The notes: generated from the letters alone by a model not told the origin. Shown: positions 48,501 through 60,984, numbered from the stretch's first letter. The stretch: DNA of 64,000 nt from Daphnia pulex (GCF_021134715.1 NC_060024.1:4154001-4218000); one strand, 5' to 3'. Numbers and translations are program-made.

Positions 48501-51500
48501 ATGCCACCAAAATCAAAAGGGTGTTTTACAAGTCCAAAGCATAAAAAGCGGAATAAAGAACATCAGCAGCTTAAACAACAACAAAATTCTTCCGCACTAC
48601 AGATTCAGGTAATTAGTTTAATAGAAAAAAAGTAATCTTAACATGGAAAGGTAGCCAACAGGTTTTTTCTGACCAACCTTAGTGATATTCAAGAACTTTT
48701 GATTACATTGTTTTTACAAGCAATTGGTATTCCTCTCCATTTAGGAAGGTTCTTCTGAAACGAAAGATATTGTGGATCAACCAATTGACGATAGTCCTAC
48801 ACCTGATGGATTTGTCGATGTTGAAGTTGAGGTAATTAAGTTCAAGAACATCCTTGGCAAGGAGAGTGGACAACCCAATTACAACTGGGAATAATTTCAA
48901 ATGTTGTATTTAGATTCCTGACATGTTTGAAGTCGAGGTCCTACATTATGCAGATTCATCTGTTCCATCTTTGAAGTTTAATCAAAATGCATCCAGGCCA
49001 AGTCTTTCAAATTCTTTTACTTTACATTCAAAAGGAACTCCATCTTTTCAACAGCTCAAGCATTTTGAACGAGATCCCAGTATTGCACTTCTTACTATGG
49101 CAGTAAATTCAGGCCAAAGTCGATTTGCCAAAGTAAACCTGCTTCATTCTCATACATCTGCTGAAGTCGAAGAACAGACCGTCCAGTGCCTAAAAGAAGA
49201 AATTGAATCCAACCTGAAGCCAAGTGACCTCGGCGTTATTGTTGACCAGTTCCAGGCGGCGTTTGACAAGAACTGCGAGCTGCAAGGTTGTGCAAGCTGT
49301 GGAGTCCGTGCCTATCAAATGGGCAATGTCCATTATGAAGAGCTGAATATTGATACATTAGATGTGCTGAAACTAAGTGACAACCAGATTATGTCCTATA
49401 AACAAATTCATCAGCCATATCAAAACGCAATAAGTGTCTATCAGGAAAGTATTCAATTCTGAAGTAATAGTATAGTAAATTTAAATAAAAGGTGTTTTAT
49501 CCGGGAAGTAAAAGTAAATCTAATGAATAAGGTTTTTATCAAAATAGTAATTGTCTCTTCTGTTTTTAGGTTGATGGCAAATATTACCATCTTCACCCTG
49601 AACTGGTGAAAAACAATTTTGCCACGTTATGCGGATCGTGTTGCCAACAAATTTGTCGTCCCACACCAATTGTTCCCAATTATTCTATTGCGTCAGGGAT
49701 AGATTTTGGTAATCCAGAACGTATCGGCCTACCAACATTAACTCTTATCGAAGAACTACTCATCGCGCAAAGCCGGCTGTACGTTTCCATCGTCAAGCTT
49801 ATTGGAAATAAGCTATCAGAACGCCAATCGGCAAAGAGAGGACACGTTATTACATTCCCACAACCTGATGGTCCCACAAAGTTAACGGAATTACAGAGAA
49901 TGAATTCAGAAGAGATGGAAGATTATCCTAGAATCGAAAATCTTTCAGAATTCATCTCAGTTGTATTCGTCGGAACACGTCTTCAATTCGAAGCACTCGT
50001 CCCGAGTCGTTTCCCAGATGTAAGAGAACTTCGTGTCAGAGTTGAAGTGGTTTATCAATGGCTACATGCATTGAAACACTTGAATCCATTGTATCGAAAT
50101 GTTAACGTAGTGGAAACAAATGCCATGCACGATGCCTTGAATTTAATTTCGTCGGATTTGATGAAAAATGTTACACTCGTTGACAACGAAACTGATATAA
50201 GAATAGATCGTCTACTCACTCCGGAAGGGGCAACAGATGTTCCAGCTGAAGAAGTTAATCATATTTGTGACTCATCTTTAGATCAGACTCTGCCTTCCTC
50301 TTTCCTCACGAGGAGTATACCACTCACTGTTGACAAGAGTGATTCAGTTCGTACAGCTATCCGTGGATTACTATCTACATTTGAAGGGCCAGCAGCAAAT
50401 TTGACGGACGCAACTGAACTTCCAGAGCAAACTACCAACCAGGTATGTTGAAAGGTTTATATTTCATTCGGAAAGACTTTTATGGGTTACTAATATTTCC
50501 TTATTTATTTATTTATTTTAGATACATGTCGAAAGAGAGAAAAAACCGTTTAATGAATTTGAGTCCAATGACATGCTATTGTATGCATCATTTCCTTTTC
50601 TTTTTCTGCTTGGACGCGGACTTGAAAAATCTGGATCAGTAAAAGAAAAACGCATTAGGCACATGATGTTTCAATTCTCAGGGCGGTTTGCGGATTGCGA
50701 ACGTCTCATTTTCTTACTTTTCGACCAATTTCAACGGCACGCGGCTACTCGAGTTATTGCTGCCAGGGTTAAATGTAACCCGGTTTCATTTGAAACGTTT
50801 GCACAGTGGATGAGCGACCCCAATTTTCTGACGGAACTTGAAGAAGCAGCTCGCAATCCCAAAGCAAAATCATCCATTAAACTGCTTGAAAAGCTCAGTC
50901 CACATATTAAATCATGCACTTCTAGGATCCCGTTCACTAATGCGCACCGAGGAGCATCTATTTCGAATTTAATCGCGATGTGCTACATGTATGGACTGCC
51001 CAGCGTTTTTCTAACTTACGCTCCCGATGACATTAATGGTGTTCTTAACCTACGATTGACTCTCTCACAAACAGGAAATGATTCTTTTCCAGCCGATGGT
51101 ACCGGTTTCGCTGAAGCAATTCGTGATAAAAAAAGTGAATTTCATGGAATCAAAATATCTCCACATCATCTAAGAGCTCTTTTAGCTAAAGGATCTCTGG
51201 CTGCAGCGGAAATTTTTCGAATTCTGACGGAAGCTGTATTTGCCATTTTGCTTGCTACACCGACTGACCACTCCACAAAAAGAACGGAGCCGCTGCCAAA
51301 TAGACGGCCAGGAGTTTTTGGCGTGCCGGTCGCTTCCTTTGGATGCGTTGAGGAACAAGCGAGAGGATCTTTGCATTTGCATGTTGTATATTGGGGCGGA
51401 ATACCAGCTCATCTCTTACAGTGTGCGGCATCTTACGAAGCGCTATCAACTGCCGTTGCAAAAGCTTTAGACAGCATCGTTAAATGTGAAGTGGAAGCTG

Positions 51501-54500
51501 AATTTCACGTCGAGCATCTTCTGCATAAAGCTGAAGGCATTGTACCTCCGAGACCTGCACTATCAACAACTCGTCACCCTATCAGACAACCAGACGAATT
51601 TTACGAAGATGTTCAGAAGACTGTGATTGGTTGCAATATTCATGGCCATTCCCAAACGTGCAAGGCAGGAAAACAAGGGAAAAAAAGTTGTCGGATGCGT
51701 CGCCCACAGCCCATAGTGTCCGAAACGTCCTGCTGTCAAATCGAACCATTTCAAGATGGCAAAGGTGTTCGTACATACAGAATTCTACCTGGATTAACAG
51801 CACAGCATATTGATTCTCTCTCTATGAGAAACATTTCAAGATTGCCTATTCCCTTGCGAGATAAAAGACTCATCATGTGGGAATACAAGCGAAGTCTAAT
51901 ACCCCCAATTGAACTGTCCATTACAGACATGGATGCAAGAGAAGTTTTAAGATTACCTGTGCATCTGCTGGAACAATATGAAAATTTGAGTCAAGAAAAC
52001 AAAGACGTCATTAACAAGGTATTACCTAAACGTAATGGCCTTATCGTCGAGTTCAACGAAGTCATCACGGGTATGCTTGGATGTAATACCAATGCTGGTG
52101 TTCTGGGGAGTGTCGAACAGGCTAAAAGCACGCTATGTTACTTGCTAAAATACGTTACAAAGCCTACGACGGAAATAACTCACAGCATAAGTTTAATACA
52201 ACAAGCACGCCGCACTGTGGAGAACTATCCATCTGTAGCTGAAGACACCGGGACCGAAAAAAGGACGGCCATGCATATCTTGAATCGAGTAACTAACAAA
52301 ATTAGCAGTACAATTGAAATATCATCTGCTTTCGCTGCGTTAGCTATATTGGGAGGCCCGGGAGAATTTTCTTCGTGCACATTTTTTAAGGTATATATAG
52401 ATACGTTACCTGACGTTACCTTAATAATAGTTACAAAATATTGACTTTGATCTATCTCATATTTCATTTTTAAGGTATTTGTTGTCGAAGCAATAAAATA
52501 TGCCGTTGAACACCCAGAGTATCAGAAATCGATCGAGGGATATGAGGATGAGGACTTCTCCTCTCTACCTGGTGATGAATTTGAGGAAGATGATTTGGAA
52601 GATGATTTTTTCCCTAGAAATACTCATCAACAAGATCTTTACGATGAAGACGTTGACCCACAAGTGTTGAACATAGAAGATGATGACGATCCATCAGAAA
52701 CCCTCGATATCCACTCAACCGCTCAAATATATTCTAGTGCCACGGGAAAAATTGCTGTTCCACAACATATCCATTACTCCCACCGTGGAGTGGCGTTTAA
52801 GGAATATAGCTTATATGAATTCGCTGCAATTGTAGATGTCGTTCAAAGAAAAAAGGAGAATAATCCTGTCAATTCAACCAGCGATGAATCCTTAACATCT
52901 TCAACTGTGATCGATGAACAAGAAGAATTTGAATCAGTTCAATACAATCAAGAGGTAAGAAACTACATCATATTTCTATCAGAGATAAGGAGATGGGACA
53001 CTGCCGTGTTGTATTTGTGGAAAATGTGTGTTTTATAGCTAATCAATGGGAACGGTCCAAAACCTTTGTCATCAAATCAAATTGAAAAGACTCAGAAGAA
53101 GGGAACGGTCCAACTAAATTTCTCATTCCGGTCCCTTTACAATTGTGAAGTCAGGCTGTTTAAGAGAATTTCAGTTGGACCGTTCCCTAATAATAATTTA
53201 ACTTGTTGAAGTAATTATATCTTCTTTTTGAAGAAGACATTGACTGTATCATTGGGAACGGTCCCACTTCAACCCTTTGCATCAGGAATATGTTTGAAGT
53301 GACTCAATATAAGGGAACAGTCCAAATAAATTTCTCATTCGCAGTACTTTTATAGTATTGAAGTCATGGACTGTGAATGAAGAATTTAGTTGGACCGTTC
53401 CCTTCTTCTGAGTTAAGGTTTCCCTTACTTCAACAAGTTAAATTATTATTAGGGAACGGTCCAACTGAAATTCTCCTAAACAGCCTGACTTCACAATTGT
53501 AAAAGGACTGAAATGAGAAATTTAGTTGGACCGTTCCCTTCTTCTGAGTCTTTTCAATTTGATTTGATGAAAAAGGTTTGAGTTGGACCGTTCCCATTGA
53601 CCCCCATAACATAATCACATAACATACAAATTTTCCTTCTTGATTATTATTACCTTACAAAAATATCAATATCTATGAGCAAAAAACAATAGTTAATATA
53701 TCAGGTGTCCCATCTCCTTATCTCTGATTTCTATGTAAAAGGCAGAATTTATAAATTTTCTTTCTATTATTCTAAAAACAATAGCAAAACCAACGCGGAA
53801 GACCATCTAACGGTTGCTATCTTTTCGCAAAAACACATCCGCTGTACGAAACACACCAAATGCGTCTACGATCGAAGACAAAGGTACCAATTTTGCCTTA
53901 CGTTCCAAAACCTCCTCCAGCAAAACCAGCTACATTAACAGACGCATGGAAGAAACAAGCAAAGACATTTGCGCGATATTTCCTCGTTCTTTTTCGACCA
54001 TGGAATTTCGTAGGTTTACAAGGCAGTCTTCCAGGATCATTAACGTGGAAAAGCTTTTGCGAATTCATAAGGAAGCTGGAGGATGGAAGTGACGGATCTG
54101 GCCCATCCTTCCTTGATGTTGTAAGGATGCGATGGATAATAAACACGGGACAAGGTTTGCGCACTAGTGGCAACGATCGGGCAGCTGTCCAAATGTTTGG
54201 TAGAAGAGACGCAACAGTATGGGGTGTTGCAGATGGCACATCATTGCCATTAGAAACAAGGGAAAGAACGGAATATGAAAAAGACGAAGAAAATGATGAA
54301 GATTCAGCTGCATTAGCACAACTCACTATCGATGTTCTTCGAGCAGAAGCCGCAACAGGGGAACAAATGGGAAAGCCGTATTCCAAAGAAGATCAGTACC
54401 TTGAAGCTACTTTGACTGCTTTAACAAGCATCATGGGAAGCGCTGAAAATCCAGAAGTCTTGACACCACTTCCCTTGGATGAAGCCAACTCAATGGTGCA

Positions 54501-56708
54501 TTCACAGCCGGAATTGGAACCTGACATCGCTGAAGTCATCACCAGATTAAGCCCTAAATACCATGAAGATGATCCAGTCGATGATACTGAAGACACAGAC
54601 AATCTTTTTAAAGGCAATCAAGAACGAAATGATGCGAATCAACCAGATGTGGATCCCAGTATGTTAAATAATAACCAAATGGCAGTCCTACAGCAATGCA
54701 CAACATACTTCCAGGTAGGATCAACAAAAGAATAGGGTCTGAACCACAAAAAAAATTTAAAAAAAAGAACTACATTAAAATTAAGAGAAAAAGAAACAAG
54801 AAATATCTTCCAATCAATGTGTATGGGAAACCATTAAGTAAAAAACAAAAGAATTTTTTTTTCGATGCACACATTGATTTGAAGATATTTCTCTTTTTCA
54901 TTTCTCCTAGTTTTAGCACAAGTTATCAACAGAACAGAAGTTAAACAAGGCTTCACATGAGTTGCAATTTGAATAGACTAACCCAATAGCCCTTTAACAA
55001 TAATAATTTATATGTTGCGAGTAAGCAGGTATTAAAGTGCATTTTCCATTGTATCATTTAAAAAACTTAGGCGAAAAGAGATTCCGATGAGCAGAGATCA
55101 CCAGAGCCGGAAACCATCCAGTTACTTGTACATGGAGGACCTGGTACTGGTAAATCATATCTGACAAGTTGTATCCATAAAAAAGCAAGAGATATGGGCT
55201 ATTACGTGGCTTGTATGGCTCCTACAGGAATAGCAGCAAGCAACCTTCCCGGAGGACGCACCATTCACAACCAGTTTGGGTTTTCAATAACCGATACAAA
55301 ACGGGATCTTTTCTTGACGGACTTGTCCGCTGATTTGATAAATGGCTTGCATTTGCGGTTCCAATCAGAAAAATTAATTTTGATAATTATTGATGAAATA
55401 TCTTACATCTCCCCCGAGGTGCTGGGTCAAATCGACAATAGGTTACGTCAACTAATGGGAAAACCGGAGTGCCCCTTTGGAGGAATTTCTGTTTTGTTGA
55501 TGGGTGATTTTTTTCAATTGCCTCCAGTTGGAACACGCTACACGCTGTTTGAAGCCTGCAATAAAATGTTTTCTGAAGAAATTGAATTGGAGGAATCTTC
55601 CGGACCGAGGACAAGAGGGACAGTTCTCTTCAGCAAATTTAAGAAATTTGAGCTTCTACAACAAATGAGAGCAGCTCTTGACGTCAATCACACAGATATG
55701 CTCAACCAAATGCGGATTCCTCGACCTGGTAAGCCAAGAATTAATGCTGCGCAAATCGAAAAATTGAAATTTCTAACATTTGATGATATTAAAGAAGATA
55801 ATCAATGGCTATGGGCGCCTATTGTTGTCACAACTAACAAAGAACGTCTAGTTATCAACAATTTTCAATCATCAAACTGGGCAAAGTATCACTGTTGTCC
55901 TCGATTCGTTTGGGAAATACCACTGAGTGGACAGTTGGCCCAAAGTGTACGAACACCTGCACAACGATACATTTACAACCATTTTAAAGAATTCATAGGC
56001 TGTTTCGTAGCTGGTGCCCCAGGGTATCTGACGGAAAACATCAATCCTGCACTTGGCCTTTCAAATGGAACTCAAATCAAATATCACTCTCTAACTCTGG
56101 ACCCATCAGAAGACATGCAGCGAATTATTGAACTGATAACTACAAATACGGGAAGTGACATAAAGCTGCAATACCCCCCTATCTACATTCATGTCGAGGT
56201 ACCAGGTGCTGATCCACTTCAATTTAGAGGAAAATCTATTATCCCAAACAAAGTTGTCATACCAGTCCTCCTAAGAAAAAAATCTGAAGAGAAGAAAGTT
56301 TATTTTCCCTTTCGAGAACAACCGGTGATATTAAAAATGAAGCCACACGCTGTAGAATTCGGATTCGCTGTAACAATTCACAAGATGCAGGGTCAAACTT
56401 GCGAAAGACTTATCCTTGATTTAAACAAACGTCCATTTTCTCCTCAGATAGAGTTTCATGGACTGTACGTAGCTTTATCAAGAGTGAAACAAAGCAGATA
56501 TCTTCGACTCCTACCGCTTCAGCCATTAGAACCAAATTTGAATTACTTGTTTAATTTAAAGCCGCCACTTGCTCTAACAAATTGGTTTCAAGGTTTTAAC
56601 ACAGACGGAATATGGACGGGGAAAAAAGTGAAAGATACTGAGACACAAAAACCAATTTCGCGAAAAAAAAATTATTCACTTAAGAGAAAAAGATCCGAGT
56701 CCAAATGA
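48501..56708 (+). CDS. Helitron Rep/Pif1 helicase
   Basis: Eight exons (48501-48608, 48745-48831, 48914-49444, 49570-50442, 50522-52390, 52475-52954, 53785-54714, 55071-56708) would give about 2,170 residues. The N-terminal part has CxxC pairs (CASCGV, LCGSCCQQ). The Rep nuclease carries the HUH motif GSLHLHVVYW and the catalytic Tyr segment YLLKYVTKP. The region GRPSNGCYLFAKTHPLYETH precedes the helicase, which has Walker A HGGPGTGKS, Walker B IIIDEIS, GDFFQLPPV, TIHKMQGQT and LYVALSRVKQS, all Pif1-type. The enzyme nicks, unwinds and transfers one strand by rolling circle. Exon 3 should end CAG/GTAAGT, but the sequence is CAG/GAAAGT (49445), so translation would run to a stop at 49462; this copy may be inactive through one base change. 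Confidence 0.85.
52960..53745. repeat. Foldback with nine copies of a 15-mer in a Helitron intron
   Basis: Left arm 53043-53214 pairs with right arm 53425-53600 around a 210 base loop. A further pair, AGAGATAAGGAGATGGGACA (about 52982) and its complement (about 53708), lies outside. The word GGGAACGGTCCAACT or a near copy occurs nine times: forward at 53048, 53101, 53254, 53313 and 53452, reverse at 53173, 53388, 53524 and 53581, spaced 53-81 bases. It lies wholly inside the intron 52955-53784. Confidence 0.85.
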
Positions 56709-57099
56709 TGCCCACCGAGTACCCACCCCCTTCCCCTGCTGAGAACTACTATTTTCTTTACTGATGTCCAAAGATGATATATCATAGATGTCATCGTTTT
56801 CAATTTTTCATTCCTCTCTTGGTCAAAATGTAACCTAACGACATGTGGGTGAACGAAATGTAACAGGCCTAGTGCGATGAGGTGATGTAATCATGTAAAG
56901 AGCAAAATTCAATAAAAAAAAATAATAATAAAATAAAGAGTATGGGGCTATGACTTTTAAATAATTAAATAATAATACAACAATAATGTGACGTAAATTA
57001 AAAATAAAATAATTGCAGAAGTAGGACTAGTACTAGTAGCGACATGCTAGTAGGTCTACAGAAATGTAATGAACTTACATGAACATCCTAGTATAGTGC

Positions 57100-58230
57100 T
57101 TAGTTAATGGCCATGTAATGGTGTAGTTCCAAATGTGAATTTGAAAGCTTACCGTTAGCAGTGAAGAATCAAATGTACAGTGGGCAAAGGTCTGTGAAAA
57201 ACTTCCGTCAAACGGAAGTTCCATGTTCATGATGGATAAAGTTGAAAAGGAACTGAGTTTGCAGGACTCAATTTGCAAGGTGTGACGGAAAGTGCCGTCG
57301 AGTTCCTGCAATGCCATGACCAGAGGCCCGACGTAACGACGTAGACCTCGCGCCGGCTGAGCTCCGCTAGCCGCATCCTGTCGAATCTCCAACTCGACCG
57401 TGTTCCTGCACTCACCAAAATAAGTCAAAATCCACATCAAGATTCCAGGATGTGATTAATGATTACTAACCTTTTTCGATTGAAAACAAAACTGAGCTGA
57501 AATCGAGCATGGCCTCCTTGGCGGACCCAGGTGTCGACAAAAACGCCAATGTCTTTGCCCGTCACAGTGAAAATAGCCTTGGCAAAAGTGGCGGTCGATA
57601 TCAACATGGCGCCCCATTGGTTGGCTTGGCATTTCTGCTGCGACGCTTGAACCGCAAGTGAGAGCTGCTTATTAAACACCTAATGGAAGCAAAAATTTCA
57701 TTAGTACACAAAATAGTTAAAGAGAATTTTTATAACAAACCTGGATCAAAAGTGGTTGACCGATTCGCAACTCCAGCATCCGCAAAACCAGGTGAGCCTT
57801 CTTCCGCATCATTCTGGCGTGTCGTGGAGTTACTGTGTGGGCTGAATGGGGCCAAAAGTGAAACGAATCTGGACTGCGGATGGGCTGCTGGCCGCCTCCT
57901 GATGTAGGAACAGCACTACCAGGCGGTTTACTGGCATCTAGAATAATTCCACCAACTTCTTCCTCGTATTTGATTACTTCATCCAGCTCCTACAAATAAT
58001 TGTATTGAAGACATTTTAGTTTGAGCATGGGCTTTATAAGACAAAATCAGCAAACCTGGTGAATCCAATGTCGGTATTCATTGTTTCCAAAGAGTTTCTT
58101 GAAATGAAGTCCGGATAAATAGGACGAAATGCCTTGCGTAAGCCAAGCATCATTCCAACCCTGGCGGGAAATAAAGCACGTGTAAAACTGTTCGGCTACG
58201 GAAATAGAAATCACGTTTCGCGAGGCGTAC
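57100..58230 (-). pseudogene. TAF2: TAF2 middle region, 3' part cut off
   Basis: TAF2 is the aminopeptidase-fold subunit of TFIID that contacts core promoters. On the minus strand this stretch reads FYTCFISRQGWNDAWLTQGI, NNEYRHWIHQ, ELDEVIKYEEEVGGII, HARMMRKKAHLVLRMLELRI, VFNKQLSLAVQASQQK, DIGVFVDTWVRQGGHARFQL, FNRKR and NTVELEIRQDA, ending YVGPLVMALQELDGTF and HTLQIE, in the order of known TAF2. Introns of 60-70 bases separate the exons. After HTLQIE the reading is no longer TAF2-like, and the Helitron end lies 50 bases from the last open codons, so the C-terminal half of the protein is absent. The remainder may lie outside the window. Confidence 0.75.
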
Positions 58231-58243
58231 GTCTGCTCCAGGT

Positions 58244-59035
58244 TTAGTAGGTCGGAGCAGCGTAATTAGTAGCATAATTCTCAAATGCATTGGGGGTGTA
58301 GTACTTGGAGACCCCGGTGCAGTAGCTGGGGCTAGCGTAGGCTGTAGTGTAAAACGCCGGGGCACGGTGGTTTAGTAATCAGGAACCTCTGTTTGATGGT
58401 AGCTTGGAGCAGAGTAATATTTGGTTTCCTCGGGGTAGTAGACCTGGGCAGCATACGTGGTTGGATAATGTTTGACCTTGTCGGGGTAGTACTTGGGGCT
58501 TCGCCGCTTCGGTGTAGTAGCTAGGTGTAGCGCAGGCCGTGGTGTAGTAAACTGGAGCATCAGTGTGGCATACGGTTCAACGAAGTACGAAGGAGCAGCC
58601 ACTGTGTACTCCGCTGCCTTGCTGGTGTAGTACTCCGCTGCCTTGCTGGTGTAGTACTCCGCTGCCTTGCTGGTGTAGTACTCGGCTGCCTTGCTGGTGT
58701 AGTACTCCGCTGCCTTGCTGGTGTAGTACTCCGCTGCCTTGCTGGTGTAGTACTCCGCTGCCTTGGTGGTGTAGTACTCGGGCAGTGTGGGTAGCAGTGC
58801 AGTACTTGAGCGCTTCGGTGTTGTAGTAATAATGGGCCTCGGTGTAGAACTTGGGAGCCTTGGTGGTGTAGCTTGGGACAGAATAAGACTTCGGGGCGTC
58901 GGTGTAGTAGCTAGGGCCAGCGTAAGTAGTGGAATAATACTCCTTTGCCTTAGTGGTGTAGTAATTGAGGGCCTCGGTCTTTAAGTAGGTTGTTGTGTAG
59001 TAATGCGGCGGTGTTGCGGTTTGCTACTCACCATT
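58244..59035 (-). pseudogene. Tyr/Thr-rich repeat protein fragment inside TAF2
   Basis: Minus-strand frames read PHYYTTTYLKTEALNYYTTK, SYYTDAPKSYSVPSYTTK, then seven tandem EYYTSKAA units, then KYYPDKVKHYPTTYAAQVYY, EETKYYSAPSYHQTE, and end NYATNYAAPTY at a TAA (58246-58244). The style resembles secreted matrix or cuticle-type low-complexity proteins of crustaceans (recalled, not checked). At least two frame changes are needed to join the parts, one near the start of the EYYTSKAA repeats and one after EVPDY. It sits between two halves of TAF2 on the same strand, replacing about 50 TAF2 residues. Confidence 0.6.
58608..58780. repeat. 24 bp tandem repeat, about seven units
   Basis: The unit TACTCCGCTGCCTTGCTGGTGTAG repeats with one- or two-base variants. 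On the minus strand it encodes EYYTSKAA. Some units carry CGG for CCG or GGTGG for GCTGG. Confidence 0.9.
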
Positions 59036-59196
59036 CTCAGGGGACATTGTTACACCAGTGGTCGACCCAGCCATCAACGATGCACCGCCATACCTATAAA
59101 ATAAAGAGTTTGAAAATTAATTTTTAATAAAACTGGTCATAACTAGAAACGATAGCATTGATTGTTGCCCCGAAATAAAAGTGAATATTTACGAGT

Positions 59197-60540
59197 TTTG
59201 CAAAACGAATATGGATATAGGGTACCAAGTAGCTCTTCGTAGAACTCAAAAGTTGTGTACGTAACGAGCTGTTGAACGCAGAAAAGGCATCAGCGGAGGA
59301 AGGCAAAAATGAGTCAATTCTTGCATGTACGGATCCATAAATTTCAAATGGTCTGATACAAAAATTTAAGTTAAATTAGATTACAGAAATTTTCTAACAT
59401 TTCATTTAAATTACCCAAACGCCAAGTCCGATATTAGGTGCCGCAGTCGGCATGTAAAGTAAGTAGTGAAATGTTTTCCGTCGAAGGTCATGGGTGTAGA
59501 CTACCTCCGTCAAGTCACCACACGAGATGGCAGTCATGGAAGCATCTACAGTGAACTCGAGTTTCCACGTACAAACCTAGCGTTCAGAATGTATCACGAT
59601 AAAGAAATATGCTAACAATCGAAAAAAACAAGAAATTATTTACGTTCTGACCTCTGAATACGAATCGATGCTAGGAAACCACAATCGTGCTGAATTTTCC
59701 CAGCCACAAGAAAACATATGGGCGCATCGCTATGATAGATTATTATTTTAGGTACATGAATTTGCAATACAAAATTTTGAATACACACCTCTGCTAAAGT
59801 CCCTTCTCCAGCAGGCACAACAAAATGAAGCCCACCTGCAGGTTAATTGTTGCAGAGAAAATTCAATACCAATTCTTAATGAACGGCCCTCTGTCATCAG
59901 ATGCTGTGCTTCTGGAGGTATTCTGATAACAAGTTCACCCAAATTTGCATCAGGATCAGTGGAAGATACCGCTTCCTGATGTGCTGGTGTGAAAGCATCA
60001 AGACTTTTTCTACAACAATATGAACATTATAGCACATTAAACAGGGTGATGTGAGTCCAGACTTACGTGGAGGAATCTGAGCAGATTTCTTGGGTTGGAT
60101 CAAAATATTGAAACTGTACTTCCACATTATCGTTCAGGGTGATTTTATATATTCTGCATTGTTTTGCATTCAGAAAGACTTGTCGGAATTCTTTCTGGGG
60201 CAATAATGTCAACTCCACAAATTCCTACAATCAAGAGTCTGAATTAGTAAGGTGTAGGTGGTTGAAACAGAAAGATTGATTCATCGTACAATAACACTCT
60301 TTGTTTGAAGATTGATTCCAGTTAAGCTCAATATTGGATGAGCTGCAAAATGAGAATTATGTTAGAACTTAAATTCACCTAAAAAGTAATCTTTATTTAA
60401 CAACAGTATCAGAATATACCTAATTTGTATGGTCTTTGAGGAATAGTAGGTCCTGTAATTCTGATGGAACTCGAGTTGGACACATCATTGTCTCTTTCGG
60501 GCACCTTATCTCGCTTTATCTTGGGTATTTTCTTATCCAT
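59197..60540 (-). pseudogene. TAF2: TAF2 N-terminal region with frameshifts
   Basis: Starts ATG at 60540 (MDKKIPKIKRDKVPERD, ...RPYKL) and proceeds through exons reading [157 protein letters not shown] and [19 protein letters not shown]. This order matches TAF2 closely. Frame is lost at an extra TTAA between SLQQ and PAGGLHF (about 59843-59846), again near 59330 and again before FEFYEEL. Either the gene is dead or the assembly has uncorrected indels here; splice sites remain good, which favours recent damage or sequence error. Confidence 0.75.
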
Positions 60541-60984
60541 TTTTCATTGAAATTTTCCAACTTATTCGACGAGTCTAATTTGTTTCCCATAAAATCAAAC
60601 AGCACTAGCGATTTCACAAAAATAAATCAAACAGCAATAGCGATTTCAGAAGAAAAATGATTTCCACAATGGAAAACAGTAGGCCGAGATTTACTAGATA
60701 ATAGGCTGTGTTTATACAGCACGGCCTTATAGCAATGCGTCAGAACCATCTAACGGCAGTTTAATAAAACACGAAAACACAAATTCGAGTTTATAATTGT
60801 GATTTCGTCGCAATATAACAATCTAAATGCGACGGCTCCATGTAAAACCTTGTCTTGCACAAGATGATCGTAATTTCCTAATTGTTTAACTCTAAGAATA
60901 AAAACGTATAAGACATTAATGACTAAACTTTTTATTAATTTTATTATTTCAATAAACCCGTAAAGCTTTTTCATACTTTTGTTA
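60541..60984. other. TAF2 upstream flank, no gene recognised
   Basis: AT-rich DNA between the TAF2 start codon and the Helitron derivative. Short open frames at 60436-60660 and 60750-60974 look random. Presumably holds the TAF2 promoter. Confidence 0.4.

Larger units (their letters stand above)
34251..53214. repeat. Tandem duplication, copy 2 (about 18.96 kb)
   Basis: Near-identical to 14560-34213 but without the 684 bp foldback insertion. The copies are separated by only 37 bases (34214-34250). Beyond 53214 the sequence is present only once in this window. Confidence 0.95.
48162..57050 (+). mobile_element. Complete Helitron rolling-circle transposon
   Basis: The 5' end is TC preceded by A (48161), and the 3' end is CTAG (57047-57050) followed by T, the expected insertion between A and T. 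A palindrome ACTAGTACTAGT lies about 10 bases before the CTAG, as in the Helitron terminal hairpin. The 8.9 kb element has a GT microsatellite near its 5' end and encodes one Rep-helicase protein. A 0.8 kb intron holds a foldback structure. Confidence 0.85.

Noticed and set aside
53043..53600. Nine 15-mers considered as a CRISPR-like array
   Set aside because: The words occur in both orientations, the spacing is uneven, and the intervening sequence is itself part of the inverted repeat arms.
58608..58780. Regular 24 bp repeats considered as a CRISPR-like array
   Set aside because: The units are contiguous with no unique spacers and encode a peptide repeat on the minus strand.
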